The notes under the pieces: model-generated
What the model was told of the DNA's origin: nothing
Databases searched by the model: none
Seen by the model: the letters and a program-made list of their open reading frames with translations, nothing else
Translations under genes and position numbers: made by a program
NCBI GenBank assembly: GCA_016192845.1
Contig: JACPTI010000130.1
Span: forward strand, 1-48,108
Direction of reading: 5' to 3'
From: Acidobacteriota bacterium
GTDB lineage: Bacteria; Acidobacteriota; Vicinamibacteria; Vicinamibacterales; UBA2999
Length of the DNA: 48,108 nucleotides
In this document: piece by piece, positions 16,574 through 24,842 of the stretch
How the letters are laid out: each line of letters starts with the position of its first letter
Position numbering within the stretch: position 1 is the first letter of the stretch

Positions 16574-16636
16574 ACCACCGAGGCACCGAGACACCGAGAA
16601 AACCATTTCTTCTCGGTGCCTCGGTGTCTCGGTGTT
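16574..16636. repeat. Palindromic element of CACCGAG heptamers (second copy)
   Basis: ACCACCGAGGCACCGAGACA-type tandem units on the left and TCTCGGTGCCTCGGTGTCTC-type units on the right, around a short centre (aaaccattt). It uses the same unit as 4421-4490 although the two loci are 12 kb apart and unrelated. It sits inside the trp operon between trpG and trpD. Confidence 0.85.
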
Positions 16637-16668
16637 TCGTCGGGCGCGGCGGCGTAGGAATCGAAGCT

Positions 16669-17700
16669 GTGTTCACTGCTCTTCTCGAGAAGCTCGTCCG
16701 GCACGAGGACCTCACGGCAGACGAGGCGGCCGCCGCGATGCGCGAGGTGATGGAAGGGCGCGCCTCGCCGGCGGCGCTCGGGGCGCTGCTGTCGGCGCTC
16801 GTGATGAAAGGCGAGCGGCCGGCGGAAATCGTGGGTTTCGCCCGGACGATGCGGGAGCAGGCGGTGAAGCTGTCGGCGCCGGCGGGCGACGTGTTCGATA
16901 CGTGCGGCACCGGCGGCGACCGGTCCGGGACCTTCAACATCTCGTCGGCCGCCGCGCTCGTCGTCGCGGCCGCCGGCGTCAAGGTCGCCAAGCATGGGAA
17001 CCGCTCCGTGTCGAGCCGCTGCGGCAGCGCCGACGTGTTCGAGCAGTTGGGTGTGAACGTCGCGGCGCCGCCGCCCGTCGTGGAGCGGACGCTGCACGAG
17101 GCGAGCATCGCCTTCTTCTTCGCGCCGACGTTCCATCCGTCGATGAAACACGCCGCACAGACGCGCCGCGATCTCGGGATCCGGACGGCGTTCAATCTGC
17201 TCGGACCGCTGACGAACCCGGCAGGCGCCCGCCGGCAGATCGTCGGGGTGCCGCGGCCGGAGCTGACGGAGCTGCTCGCGCGGGCGCTCGTGATGCTCGG
17301 GGTGGAGCGCGCCTGGGTCGTCCATGGGCTCGACGGCCTGGACGAGATCTCGACGACCGGGTACACAAAGGTGCTCGAGTGCCGCGACGGCGCGGTGAGC
17401 ACCTTTTACGTCCACCCGGCGGAGTTCGGCCTGCCGAAGGCGGCGGCCGCGGATCTCCAGGGCGGCGATGCGGGCGAGAACGCGGCGATCGTGCGCGCCG
17501 TGCTCGACGGCGCGAAAGGGCCGGCGCGCGACGTGGTGCTGCTCAACGCCGGCGCGGCGTTGTTCGTCGCCGGACGCGCCGCCAGCGTGCGGGAGGGGAT
17601 TGCGGAGGCGGCCTTTGCGATCGACTCCGGGGCGGCGCGCGCGACGCTCGACCGGATGGTGCGCAGTTCGCAGGTACCCGTCGGGGAGGCAGCCGTATGA
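16669..17700 (+). CDS. trpD: Anthranilate phosphoribosyltransferase
   Basis: The 343-residue product starts at GTG 16669, with TAGGAA ten bases upstream; this gives the usual family length, whereas an upstream in-frame GTG would start inside the palindrome. Signatures are DTCGTGGDRSGTFNISS (PRPP loop), KHGNRSVSSRCGSADV and FNLLGPLTNPAGA. It joins anthranilate to PRPP. The stop overlaps the trpC ATG (ATGA). Confidence 0.96.
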   Translation: MFTALLEKLVRHEDLTADEAAAAMREVMEGRASPAALGALLSALVMKGERPAEIVGFARTMREQAVKLSAPAGDVFDTCGTGGDRSGTFNISSAAALVVAAAGVKVAKHGNRSVSSRCGSADVFEQLGVNVAAPPPVVERTLHEASIAFFFAPTFHPSMKHAAQTRRDLGIRTAFNLLGPLTNPAGARRQIVGVPRPELTELLARALVMLGVERAWVVHGLDGLDEISTTGYTKVLECRDGAVSTFYVHPAEFGLPKAAAADLQGGDAGENAAIVRAVLDGAKGPARDVVLLNAGAALFVAGRAASVREGIAEAAFAIDSGAARATLDRMVRSSQVPVGEAAV

Positions 17701-18551
17701 GCGCCGCGCCCGATCTCCTGCGGACGATCGTCGCGGCCACCGAACGCGTCACGGCCGTGCGGCGCGAGGGCGAGCCGCTCGCCGTGCTGGAGACACGTGC
17801 CGCCGCCGCATCGCCCGACGGCGCCAGGTTCGAGCGGGAGCTGGCCCAGGTTGGGCGGGTGAACGTGATTGCCGAATGCAAGCGGCGTTCGCCCTCGAGA
17901 GGGGTGCTGGCAGAGACGTACGACCCCGTTGCGCTGGCGCGTGTCTACGAGCGCGGCGGCGCGGCGGCCATTTCCGTCCTGACCGAGCCGACCTTCTTCG
18001 ACGGCACACTGGAGCATCTCGCCGCCGTGCGGCGGGCCGTCGGGCTGCCGCTCGTTCGCAAGGACTTCGTCGTCGACGAGTATCAGCTGTTCGAGGCACG
18101 TGCGGCCGGCGCCGACGCCGTGCTGCTCATTGTCGCCGCGCTCGAACAGACGGCCATGGTCCGGTTGCAGGCGCGCGCGCGGGAGCTGGGCCTTGCCGCG
18201 CTCGTCGAGGTGCACGACGAGACCGAGCTGGCGCGGGCGATCGACGGCGGCGCGCGGATCGTCGGCGTGAACAACCGGAACCTGCGGACGCTCGAGGTCG
18301 ACGTCGACGCCTCGGACCGGCTGGCGGCGAAGATGCCGCGCGGCGTGGTGGCAGTCAGCGAAAGCGGGCTGCAGTCGCGCACCGATCTGGAGCGGCTCGC
18401 GGCGGCGGGCTATCGCGCGTTCCTGATTGGCGAACGCTTCATGACGGATCCCGACCCGGCGGCTGCCATTCAGGATTTGACAAAGGCGCATGTGGCGCGA
18501 ACCCTGTCGGGTTCGCGCGGCGAGCCTGACAAGGCTCGCCCCACACTGTGA
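17697..18551 (+). CDS. trpC: Indole-3-glycerol phosphate synthase
   Basis: A 284-residue TIM-barrel enzyme: VIAECKRRSPSRG (catalytic Lys), LTEPTFFDG, VRKDFVVDEYQ (second Lys), VGVNNRNLRTLEVD and AVSESGL. It closes the indole ring. The usual enzyme ends near the GERFMTDPDPAAAI helix; here about 19 further residues ([19 protein letters not shown]) are encoded by a double-hairpin repeat, so the tail is an add-on. Start and stop overlap the neighbouring trpD and trpF by four bases each. Confidence 0.96.
   Translation: MSAAPDLLRTIVAATERVTAVRREGEPLAVLETRAAAASPDGARFERELAQVGRVNVIAECKRRSPSRGVLAETYDPVALARVYERGGAAAISVLTEPTFFDGTLEHLAAVRRAVGLPLVRKDFVVDEYQLFEARAAGADAVLLIVAALEQTAMVRLQARARELGLAALVEVHDETELARAIDGGARIVGVNNRNLRTLEVDVDASDRLAAKMPRGVVAVSESGLQSRTDLERLAAAGYRAFLIGERFMTDPDPAAAIQDLTKAHVARTLSGSRGEPDKARPTL
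18491..18546. repeat. Double-hairpin repeat encoding the trpC tail
   Basis: An outer pair TGTGGCG / CGCCCCACA encloses two hairpins: GCGAACCC-tgtc-GGGTTCGC (18497-18516) and GCGAGCCT-gaca-AGGCTCGC (18520-18539). It lies within the 3' end of trpC and two bases before the trpF start. The layout is that of a mobile REP/MITE-like element; no terminal transposase is present. Confidence 0.8.
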
Positions 18552-19189
18552 CGGGGATGTTTCTCAAGATCTGCGGCATCACGCGCCTCGAGGATGGCCG
18601 TCACGCGCTGGAACACGGCGCGACCGCACTCGGCTTCGTGTTCTGGCCCGGGAGCCCGCGCCAGATCGCGCCGGGGCGGGCGGCCGAGATCATCGCGGCG
18701 CTGCCGGCCGGCACGACGGCCGTGGGCGTGTTCGTGAACGAGCCGGTCGACCGGATGCGAGCAGTCATCGCCGAAACCGGCATCACCACCGTGCAGCTGC
18801 ACGGCGACGAGCCGCCGACGTATGCGGCGGCGCTCGGCGTGCCGGTGCTGCGGGCCATCGCGGTGGAGCACGCGGAGGCGGCATGCGCCGGCTGGCCGGC
18901 CGACACCACGTTTCTGGTGGACGCGGCCGATCCGGTGCGGCGCGGCGGCACCGGCCAGCTCGCGAACTGGGACCGGGCGGCCGCTCTCGCGCGGCGCTGG
19001 CGGATCGTGCTGGCCGGCGGACTGACCGACGCCAACGTGGCGGAGGCGATCGCGCGCGTCGGCCCGTACGGCGTCGATGTCGCGTCCGGCGTCGAGGATG
19101 GGCCCGGGATCAAGAATCCGGAGAAGGTTGCGCGCTTTCTGGCGCGCGCACGGAGTGCCTTTGAGCAGCAGTCGCCCTGTCATCGCTGA
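18548..19189 (+). CDS. trpF: Phosphoribosylanthranilate isomerase
   Basis: The 213-residue TIM-barrel has [11 protein letters not shown] with the catalytic Cys, [17 protein letters not shown], the catalytic Asp region FLVDAAD, and the C-terminal phosphate loop [10 protein letters not shown] and [23 protein letters not shown] 18548 overlaps the trpC stop (GTGA); ATG 18557 is an alternative start. It acts between TrpD and TrpC, although the gene order is D-C-F. Confidence 0.95.
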   Translation: MTGMFLKICGITRLEDGRHALEHGATALGFVFWPGSPRQIAPGRAAEIIAALPAGTTAVGVFVNEPVDRMRAVIAETGITTVQLHGDEPPTYAAALGVPVLRAIAVEHAEAACAGWPADTTFLVDAADPVRRGGTGQLANWDRAAALARRWRIVLAGGLTDANVAEAIARVGPYGVDVASGVEDGPGIKNPEKVARFLARARSAFEQQSPCHR

Positions 19190-20387
19190 ACGTCCGGTGT
19201 TCGGGCGCCGCGACCCGGATGCGCGCGGATATTTCGGCGCCTACGGCGGACGGTTCGTCCCCGAGACGCTCGTCGCCCCGATCGAGGAGCTGGAGGCCGG
19301 CTATTTCGCCGCGCGCGCCGACCAGGCCTTTCGCGACGAGCTGGACCGGCTGCTGCGGCACTACGCCGGGCGGCCGACGCCGCTCTACGAAGCGCGGCGG
19401 CTCGCGGAGTGTGTGGGTAGGGTCCGGATCTTCCTCAAGCGGGAGGACCTGGCGCATACCGGCGCGCACAAGATCAACAACGCGCTCGGGCAGGCGCTGC
19501 TCGCCAAGCGGATGGGGAAGCGCCGCGTCGTCGCCGAAACGGGCGCAGGGCAGCACGGGGTGGCGACCGCGACCGCGTGCGCGCTGCTTGGCCTCGAGTG
19601 CCTCGTCTACATGGGCGCCGAGGACATGCGCCGCCAGGCGCTCAACGTCGTCCGGATGCAGCTGCTCGGCGCGGAGGTGCGCCGCGTCGATTCCGGCAGC
19701 TGCACGCTCAAGGACGCCATCAACGAGGCGATGCGCGACTGGGTCACGAACGTCACCGACACGTACTACCTGCTCGGGTCGGCGCTCGGCCCGCACCCGT
19801 ATCCGCTGATGGTCCGCGAGTTCCAGGCGGTCATCGGCCGCGAGGCGCGCGCGCAGATTCTCGAACAGTCGGGCCGCCTGCCGGATGTCGTCGTGGCGTG
19901 CGTCGGCGGCGGGAGCAACGCGATCGGCATCTTCGACGGCTTCATGGACGATGCGGGCGTCCGGCTCGTCGGCGTCGAGGCGGGCGGCGAGCGCATCGCG
20001 CCGGGCCGCCACGCGGCGCGGTTTGCGGGCGGCACCACGGGCGTGCTGCACGGCACCCGCACGTACGTGCTGCAGGACGCGGCCGGCAACATCGAGCTGA
20101 CGCATTCGATTTCGGCCGGCCTCGACTACGCCGCGATCGGCCCGGAGCACGCCTGGCTGCGCGACCTGGGCCGGACGGAATATGCGCACGTCTCCGACGC
20201 GGAGGCGCTCGAGGGGTTTCAGACGCTGGCGCGGCTCGAGGGAATCCTCCCGGCGCTCGAGTCGGCCCACGCGATCGCGCACCTGCCGCAGCTGGTGCGC
20301 GATCTCCCGGCCGGTGCGCAGATTCTGGTCAATCTGTCGGGGCGAGGGGACAAGGACGTGCAGACGGTGATGGAGGCGCTCCGATGA
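19155..20387 (+). CDS. trpB: Tryptophan synthase beta chain
   Basis: A PLP enzyme of about 410 residues: [17 protein letters not shown] Lys in [25 protein letters not shown], and the phosphate loop GGGSNAIG. It makes tryptophan from indole and serine. The start is uncertain: GTG 19155 or TTG 19161 (GGAG five bases before) inside the end of trpF, or GTG 19197 just after it; all three keep the conserved domain. It overlaps trpF by about 30 bases and trpA by four (ATGA). Confidence 0.95.
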   Translation: MPLSSSRPVIAERPVFGRRDPDARGYFGAYGGRFVPETLVAPIEELEAGYFAARADQAFRDELDRLLRHYAGRPTPLYEARRLAECVGRVRIFLKREDLAHTGAHKINNALGQALLAKRMGKRRVVAETGAGQHGVATATACALLGLECLVYMGAEDMRRQALNVVRMQLLGAEVRRVDSGSCTLKDAINEAMRDWVTNVTDTYYLLGSALGPHPYPLMVREFQAVIGREARAQILEQSGRLPDVVVACVGGGSNAIGIFDGFMDDAGVRLVGVEAGGERIAPGRHAARFAGGTTGVLHGTRTYVLQDAAGNIELTHSISAGLDYAAIGPEHAWLRDLGRTEYAHVSDAEALEGFQTLARLEGILPALESAHAIAHLPQLVRDLPAGAQILVNLSGRGDKDVQTVMEALR

Positions 20388-21190
20388 ATGAGGTCCGGAC
20401 GCAGGGGCGCCTGGCGGAGACGTTTGCCCGCCTTCGGCAGCAGCCGAGTGCGACGGGCCTCGTGACCTACATCACGGCGGGCGATCCCGACCTCGAGCGC
20501 ACGGAAGGCATCCTCCTGGCGCTCGATCGTGCGGGCGCGGACGTCATCGAGGTGGGCGTGCCGTTTTCCGATCCGCTGGCCGACGGGCCGGTCATCCAGC
20601 GCGCCACCGAGCGCGCGCTGGCCTCGGGCACGACCCTGCCGGGCGTGCTCGACCTGGTGGGGCGCTTACGTGCCGAGCTCCGGCCTCCGATAGTCATCTT
20701 CAGCTACGTGAACCCGATCCTGCGGCTCGGACCGGAGCAATTCGCCGACCGCTGCCGCGGGGCCGGGGTCGACGGCGTGCTGGTGCTGGATCTCCCGATC
20801 GAGGAGGCCGGCGACTTCCGGACGCTGTTGGCGTCGCGCGGGATTGATACAATCCTCCTGCTCAGTCCGACGACGACAGACGACCGGCTGCGCAGAGCGG
20901 CCGCGCTCGGCAGCGGCTTTCTGTATGCGATCTCGCGGCTCGGAGTAACGGGCGCCCGCGAGACGCTCGCCGATGGAGCGGAGGAGATGGTCCGCCGGAT
21001 CCGGACCGTCAGCGCGCTGCCCATCGCCCTCGGGTTCGGCATCTCCAAACCGGAGCACGTGCGGGAAGTCGGAAAGTGGGCGGACGCGGCCGTCGTCGGC
21101 AGCGCGCTGGTGAGCGTGATTGCCGAGGCGGGCGCGTCGAGCGATCTCAACGCGCGGGTAGAGGAGTATGTGCGGTGGCTGAAGTCCTGA
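20384..21190 (+). CDS. trpA: Tryptophan synthase alpha chain
   Basis: The 268-residue TIM-barrel has the catalytic Glu in [19 protein letters not shown] (with Asp in the following loop), [17 protein letters not shown] and the phosphate-binding [10 protein letters not shown]. It releases indole from indole-3-glycerol phosphate for the beta chain. It overlaps trpB by four bases and the chorismate mutase gene by 16. Confidence 0.97.
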   Translation: MNEVRTQGRLAETFARLRQQPSATGLVTYITAGDPDLERTEGILLALDRAGADVIEVGVPFSDPLADGPVIQRATERALASGTTLPGVLDLVGRLRAELRPPIVIFSYVNPILRLGPEQFADRCRGAGVDGVLVLDLPIEEAGDFRTLLASRGIDTILLLSPTTTDDRLRRAAALGSGFLYAISRLGVTGARETLADGAEEMVRRIRTVSALPIALGFGISKPEHVREVGKWADAAVVGSALVSVIAEAGASSDLNARVEEYVRWLKS

Positions 21191-21499
21191 CGAGCATCGA
21201 GGAGTTGCGCAGCCGGATCGACGTGATCGACGAGCAGCTCGTGCGGCTCCTCAACGTGCGTGTCGCGTGCGCGGTGGAGGTCGGCCGCCTCAAGCACGAG
21301 GCGGGGCTGCCGATCTACCAGCCGGAGCGCGAGGCCCAGGTACTGGCGGGCGTCAAGAAGTCGGCGACGGAATTGGCCGGGCCGCTCACGGCGGAAGCGG
21401 TGGTGCGCATCTTCGAGCGAATCATCGACGAGGCGCGGCGCGCCGAGCGCGCCGCGAGCATGCCGGAGGATGGGCTCCGGCGGCGGACGGACGAGGAAT

Positions 21500-21501
<2 letters not shown>
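21175..21501 (+). CDS. aroQ: Chorismate mutase (AroQ class)
   Basis: A 108-residue all-helical protein starting at GTG 21175 within the end of trpA, with GGAG about ten bases upstream. Catalytic residues of the AroQ fold are visible: the Arg of SRIDVIDEQLVRLL, the Arg after LLN, Lys in VGRLKHE, and the QPEREAQVL segment. It turns chorismate into prephenate, the branch to Phe and Tyr that competes with TrpE. Its place inside a Trp-attenuated operon is notable. The stop is embedded in the start of the next palindromic repeat. Confidence 0.92.
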
Positions 21502-21587
<86 letters not shown>

Positions 21588-21605
21588 AGGTGCGGGAGAC
21601 GAACC

Positions 21606-22652
21606 ATGATCGTTGTGATGGAAGAGCGGGCCACAGAGGCGCAGATCGACGCCGTGATCGCACGGCTCATCGAGCTCGGGATGGACGTCCACCGGTCGTC
21701 CGGTGCGACGCGCACGGTGCTCGGCGTTGTCGGAACCGGAAAGATCGACAAGGAGATGATCGAGATTCTCGACGGGGTGCACGAGGTGCTCCGCATCTCG
21801 GAGCCGTACAAGCGCGCGAGTCGCAGCTACCATCCCGAGAACACCGTCATCACCATCGACGACGTCCGCATAGGCGGCGACGAGGTGATCGTGATGGCGG
21901 GCCCCTGCTCGGCCGAGAGCGACGAGCAGTGTCAGACTACGGCCGCGGCGGTGCGCCGCGCCGGCGCCAAGGTGCTGCGCGGCGGCGCGTTCAAGCCGCG
22001 CAGCTCCCCGTACAGCTTCCAGGGGCACGGCGAAACGGGGCTGCAGATGCTCCGCCGCGCCGCCGACACCCACAACCTGAAGCTCGTCACGGAGGTGATG
22101 GACGTCAGCCAGATCGAGCTGGTCGCGAAGTACTGCGACATCTTCCAGGTGGGCGCCCGCAACATGCAGAACTATACGCTGCTGCGCGAGCTCGGGCACG
22201 CGCGGAAGCCGGTGCTGCTCAAGCGCGGCATCTCGGCGACGATCGAGGAGTGGCTGCTGTCGGCCGAATACATCCTGGCGGGCGGCAACGCCGACGTCGT
22301 TCTCTGCGAGCGCGGCATCCGCACGTTCGAGACCGCCACGCGGAACACGTTCGACATTTCGGCGATTCCGGTCGTCAAGAAGCTCAGCCACCTGCCGGTC
22401 GTCGCCGATCCGAGCCACGGCGCCGGGCGCCGCGACATGGTGGCGCAGCTGGCACGCGCGGCGGTCGCGGTCGGCGCTGACGGCCTCATCATCGAGGTCC
22501 ACAACGACCCCGACCACGCGCTGAGCGACGGAGCGCAGTCGATGTTCCCGGCGCAGTTCGACCGCCTGATGGCGGAGCTGCGGATCATCGCGCCGGCCAT
22601 CGGCCGCAGCATCTGCCTCGAGGCCGTGGCGCGGCGCGGATGGGCGCGGTAG
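21606..22652 (+). CDS. aroF: 3-deoxy-7-phosphoheptulonate (DAHP) synthase, type I-beta with ferredoxin-like N-terminal domain
   Basis: A 348-residue product. Residues 1-70 form the ferredoxin-like regulatory domain of the Thermotoga/Bacillus-type enzyme ([20 protein letters not shown]). The catalytic barrel has [43 protein letters not shown] and [13 protein letters not shown]. It condenses PEP and erythrose-4-phosphate, the first step of the shikimate pathway, so pathway entry is under the same operon control as the Trp branch. A purine-rich gcgggagac precedes the ATG. Confidence 0.95.
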   Translation: MIVVMEERATEAQIDAVIARLIELGMDVHRSSGATRTVLGVVGTGKIDKEMIEILDGVHEVLRISEPYKRASRSYHPENTVITIDDVRIGGDEVIVMAGPCSAESDEQCQTTAAAVRRAGAKVLRGGAFKPRSSPYSFQGHGETGLQMLRRAADTHNLKLVTEVMDVSQIELVAKYCDIFQVGARNMQNYTLLRELGHARKPVLLKRGISATIEEWLLSAEYILAGGNADVVLCERGIRTFETATRNTFDISAIPVVKKLSHLPVVADPSHGAGRRDMVAQLARAAVAVGADGLIIEVHNDPDHALSDGAQSMFPAQFDRLMAELRIIAPAIGRSICLEAVARRGWAR

Positions 22653-22746
22653 CAACTCCCAATCTCCAACTTCCAACTTCCAAGCTTCCGCTGTCTGGAA
22701 TGACTGACGCGCAGATTGGGAGTTGGGAATTGGGAGTTGGGAGTTG
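22653..22746. repeat. Palindromic element of CTCCCAA/TTGGGAG units
   Basis: The left arm (22653-22689) carries CAACTCCCAAT-type units and the right arm (22714-22746) carries TTGGGAG units. It starts right after the aroF stop and ends five bases before the tyrA ATG. The last unit contains GGGAG at 22739-22743, seven bases before the ATG, so the repeat appears to provide the tyrA ribosome-binding site. Confidence 0.85.
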
Positions 22747-22750
22747 ACAG

Positions 22751-23629
22751 ATGTCACCACCCGGCCAGCCCGTCTTCTCACGCATTGCCATCATCGGCCT
22801 GGGGCTGATCGGCGGGTCGATTGCGTTTGCGGCCCGCCGGACGTGGCCCTCGACCTACGTGCTCGCCATCGACCGCCGGGGCGTCCTGCGCGAGGGGCTG
22901 TCGCGCCGCGCGATAGACGAGGCGGCCGACGATTTGTCGGCCGTGCGCGGCGCCGACCTGATCGTGCTGGCGGCACCGGTGCGGCAGAACATCGCGCTCC
23001 TTCGGCAGGTTGCGCCGCTCGCGCCGCCGTCGGCGGTGGTCACCGACGTCGGCGGCACCAAGCGCGCGATTGTCGAGGCGGCGGCTTCGCTGCCGCAATC
23101 GGTGACCTTCGTGGGCGGCCATCCGCTCGGCGGCGGCGCCCGCGGCGGCTTCGAGTTCGCCACCGCGAGCCTGTTCGGCCGCCGCCCGTGGATTTTCACG
23201 CCACCTGATGGAGAGCCGGGGCCTGCCGCCCGCGAGGCGGTCGAGCGGCTGTCGGCGTTCGTCACGGGCCTGGGCGCGTACCCCACCACGATGTCGGCGG
23301 CCGATCACGATCGCCTCCTGGCGGTCATCAGCCATCTGCCGCAGCTGGCAGCGACCGCGCTGATGGAGGTGGTCGGCACCACCGTCGCCGGCAAGGGGCT
23401 GCGGCTGGCGGGACAGGGGCTGGTCGACACGACCCGGCTCGCCTCGAGCCCGGCCGACGTCTGGCGCGACATCTGTCTGACCAACGCGGATGAGATCGGC
23501 CGCGCGCTCGACCTGCTGATCGAGCGGCTGTCGGACCTCCGCAGCGATCTGCACCGGACGGAAGTCATCGACGCGGTGTTCGAGCAGGCCGCGCACTGGC
23601 GCGTGGCGCTGATGAAAGGGAGAGAATAG
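22751..23629 (+). CDS. tyrA: Prephenate dehydrogenase
   Basis: The 292-residue product has an N-terminal NAD(P)-binding Rossmann fold (IAIIGLGLIGGSIAFAARR), the conserved VGGHPLGG segment with a catalytic His, and a helical C-terminal domain (MSAADHDRLLAVISHLPQL). It oxidises prephenate to 4-hydroxyphenylpyruvate for Tyr. It has no ACT domain. It is the last gene of the supraoperon; the next gene is separated by another palindromic repeat. Confidence 0.93.
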   Translation: MSPPGQPVFSRIAIIGLGLIGGSIAFAARRTWPSTYVLAIDRRGVLREGLSRRAIDEAADDLSAVRGADLIVLAAPVRQNIALLRQVAPLAPPSAVVTDVGGTKRAIVEAAASLPQSVTFVGGHPLGGGARGGFEFATASLFGRRPWIFTPPDGEPGPAAREAVERLSAFVTGLGAYPTTMSAADHDRLLAVISHLPQLAATALMEVVGTTVAGKGLRLAGQGLVDTTRLASSPADVWRDICLTNADEIGRALDLLIERLSDLRSDLHRTEVIDAVFEQAAHWRVALMKGRE

Positions 23630-23630
23630 C

Positions 23631-23721
23631 CAAGCCACAAGTCACAAGTCACAAGTCACAAACCAGAATTCAATGTTGTGACTTGAGCTTTGTGACTTGT
23701 GACTTGTGACTTGTGACTTGT
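23631..23721. repeat. Palindromic element of ACAAGTC/GACTTGT heptamers
   Basis: The left arm (23631-23662) has tandem CACAAGT units, the right arm (about 23675-23721) tandem GACTTGT units, and the centre is AT-rich (accagaattcaatg). It begins two bases after the tyrA stop. A shortened relative with the same unit lies at 33052-33085. Confidence 0.88.
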
Positions 23722-23731
23722 CAGGTATACT
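23704..23731 (+). promoter_or_regulatory. Candidate promoter formed partly by the heptamer repeat
   Basis: TTGTGA (23704-23709), which belongs to the repeat, lies 16 bases before TATACT (23726-23731). Transcription would start about 10 bases upstream of the GGAGG of the next gene. The -35 match is only fair, so this is tentative. Confidence 0.35.
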
Positions 23732-23750
23732 GCCGGCGCAGGAGGTTCCC

Positions 23751-24743
23751 ATGAAAGCGTGCGTGCTGGCGTTGCTCGTCCTTTTCACCGGGTCGGTTGG
23801 CGCGTTCGCGCAGTCCGGCGGAGCGGCCCCACACGTCGCGACCGCGAAGAAGGCCGCCGGCCAGGATCACCTCGCGCTGTTCAACAACATCTGCTCGCCG
23901 CCTCCGAAGCCGCAGCCGCAGCAGGCGGCGCAGGGTGGCGGCCAGCCGCAGGCCGACCCGCCGCGCGAGAAGTGGTACGCGCCGCCGGTGAAGGTGTTCG
24001 ACAACCTCTACTATGTCGGCATGACCGAGTACAGCGCCTGGGCCGTCACCACGTCGGCCGGCATCATCGTCATCGATCCGCTGTACGAGTATTCGGTCGA
24101 AGAAGAAGTGGTCAACGGCCTGACGAAGCTCGGCATGGATCCGAAGCAGATCCGGTACGTCGTCGTCAGCCACGCACATCGCGACCACGTCGGCGGCGCC
24201 GCGTTGCTCCAGGAGCGCTTCGGCGCGCGCGTCGTCATGAGCGCGGCGGATTGGGACTGGCTGGCGAGCGATCCAGGGCGATGGCCGAAGGCGAAGCGCG
24301 ACGTCGTGGCCACCGATGGTTACAAGCTGACGCTTGGCGATGCGACGCTGACCCTGCACCTCACGCCCGGTCACACGCCGGGTACCATTTCAACCGTCAT
24401 TCCGCTTCGAGATGGCGCCAATCGCCATACCGCCATCCTGTGGGGCGGCACCGGGTTCAACTGGCGGAGCGGGTCGCCACGCTACATCCAGCCGAATACG
24501 CCGGCGACGTACTGGTACGCCAACTACGAAAAATCCGCCCGGAAGATGCGCGACGTCGCGAAGCAGGTGGGCGCCGACGTCGTGCTGTCGAACCACCCGC
24601 AGTACGACCAGTCGACGAGGAAGCTTGCGCTCATGCCGAAGCGGACGGCGGGCCAGCCGCATCCGTACGTCATCGGCAGGGAGAGTGTCGACCGGTTCCT
24701 GACGGTCGCGGAGGAGTGCGCGACGGCGGGCCCGCTCTGGTGA
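23751..24743 (+). CDS. Secreted metallo-beta-lactamase-fold hydrolase, subclass B3-like
   Basis: A 330-residue product from ATG 23751 with GGAGG eight bases upstream. It has a signal peptide (MKACVLALLVLFTGSVGAFA) and a Pro/Gln-rich spacer, then the fold with zinc motif HAHRDH (141-146), a second-site His in LTPGHTPGT and a third in SNHPQYD. That set fits subclass B3 (H-x-H-x-D-H, G-H, H). Such proteins include true beta-lactamases and other periplasmic hydrolases, so resistance cannot be assumed. It stands alone between the supraoperon and a convergent gene. Confidence 0.8.
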   Translation: MKACVLALLVLFTGSVGAFAQSGGAAPHVATAKKAAGQDHLALFNNICSPPPKPQPQQAAQGGGQPQADPPREKWYAPPVKVFDNLYYVGMTEYSAWAVTTSAGIIVIDPLYEYSVEEEVVNGLTKLGMDPKQIRYVVVSHAHRDHVGGAALLQERFGARVVMSAADWDWLASDPGRWPKAKRDVVATDGYKLTLGDATLTLHLTPGHTPGTISTVIPLRDGANRHTAILWGGTGFNWRSGSPRYIQPNTPATYWYANYEKSARKMRDVAKQVGADVVLSNHPQYDQSTRKLALMPKRTAGQPHPYVIGRESVDRFLTVAEECATAGPLW

Positions 24744-24752
24744 GGGAGAAAA

Positions 24753-24828
24753 GGCTCAATGCTCAATGCAGAATGCCCAATGCCTAACCGTGGAGGTTGA
24801 GCATTGGGCATTGAGCATTGGGCATTGA
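24753..24828. repeat. Palindromic element of CAATGCC/GGCATTG heptamers between convergent genes
   Basis: The left arm has GCTCAATG and GCCCAATG units and the right arm GCATTGAG and GCATTGGG units around the centre taaccgtggagg. It lies between the stops of the metallo-beta-lactamase-fold gene (24743) and the binding-protein gene (24843), placed like the element at 6251. Confidence 0.85.
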
Positions 24829-24842
24829 TTCGGTGGCACACC

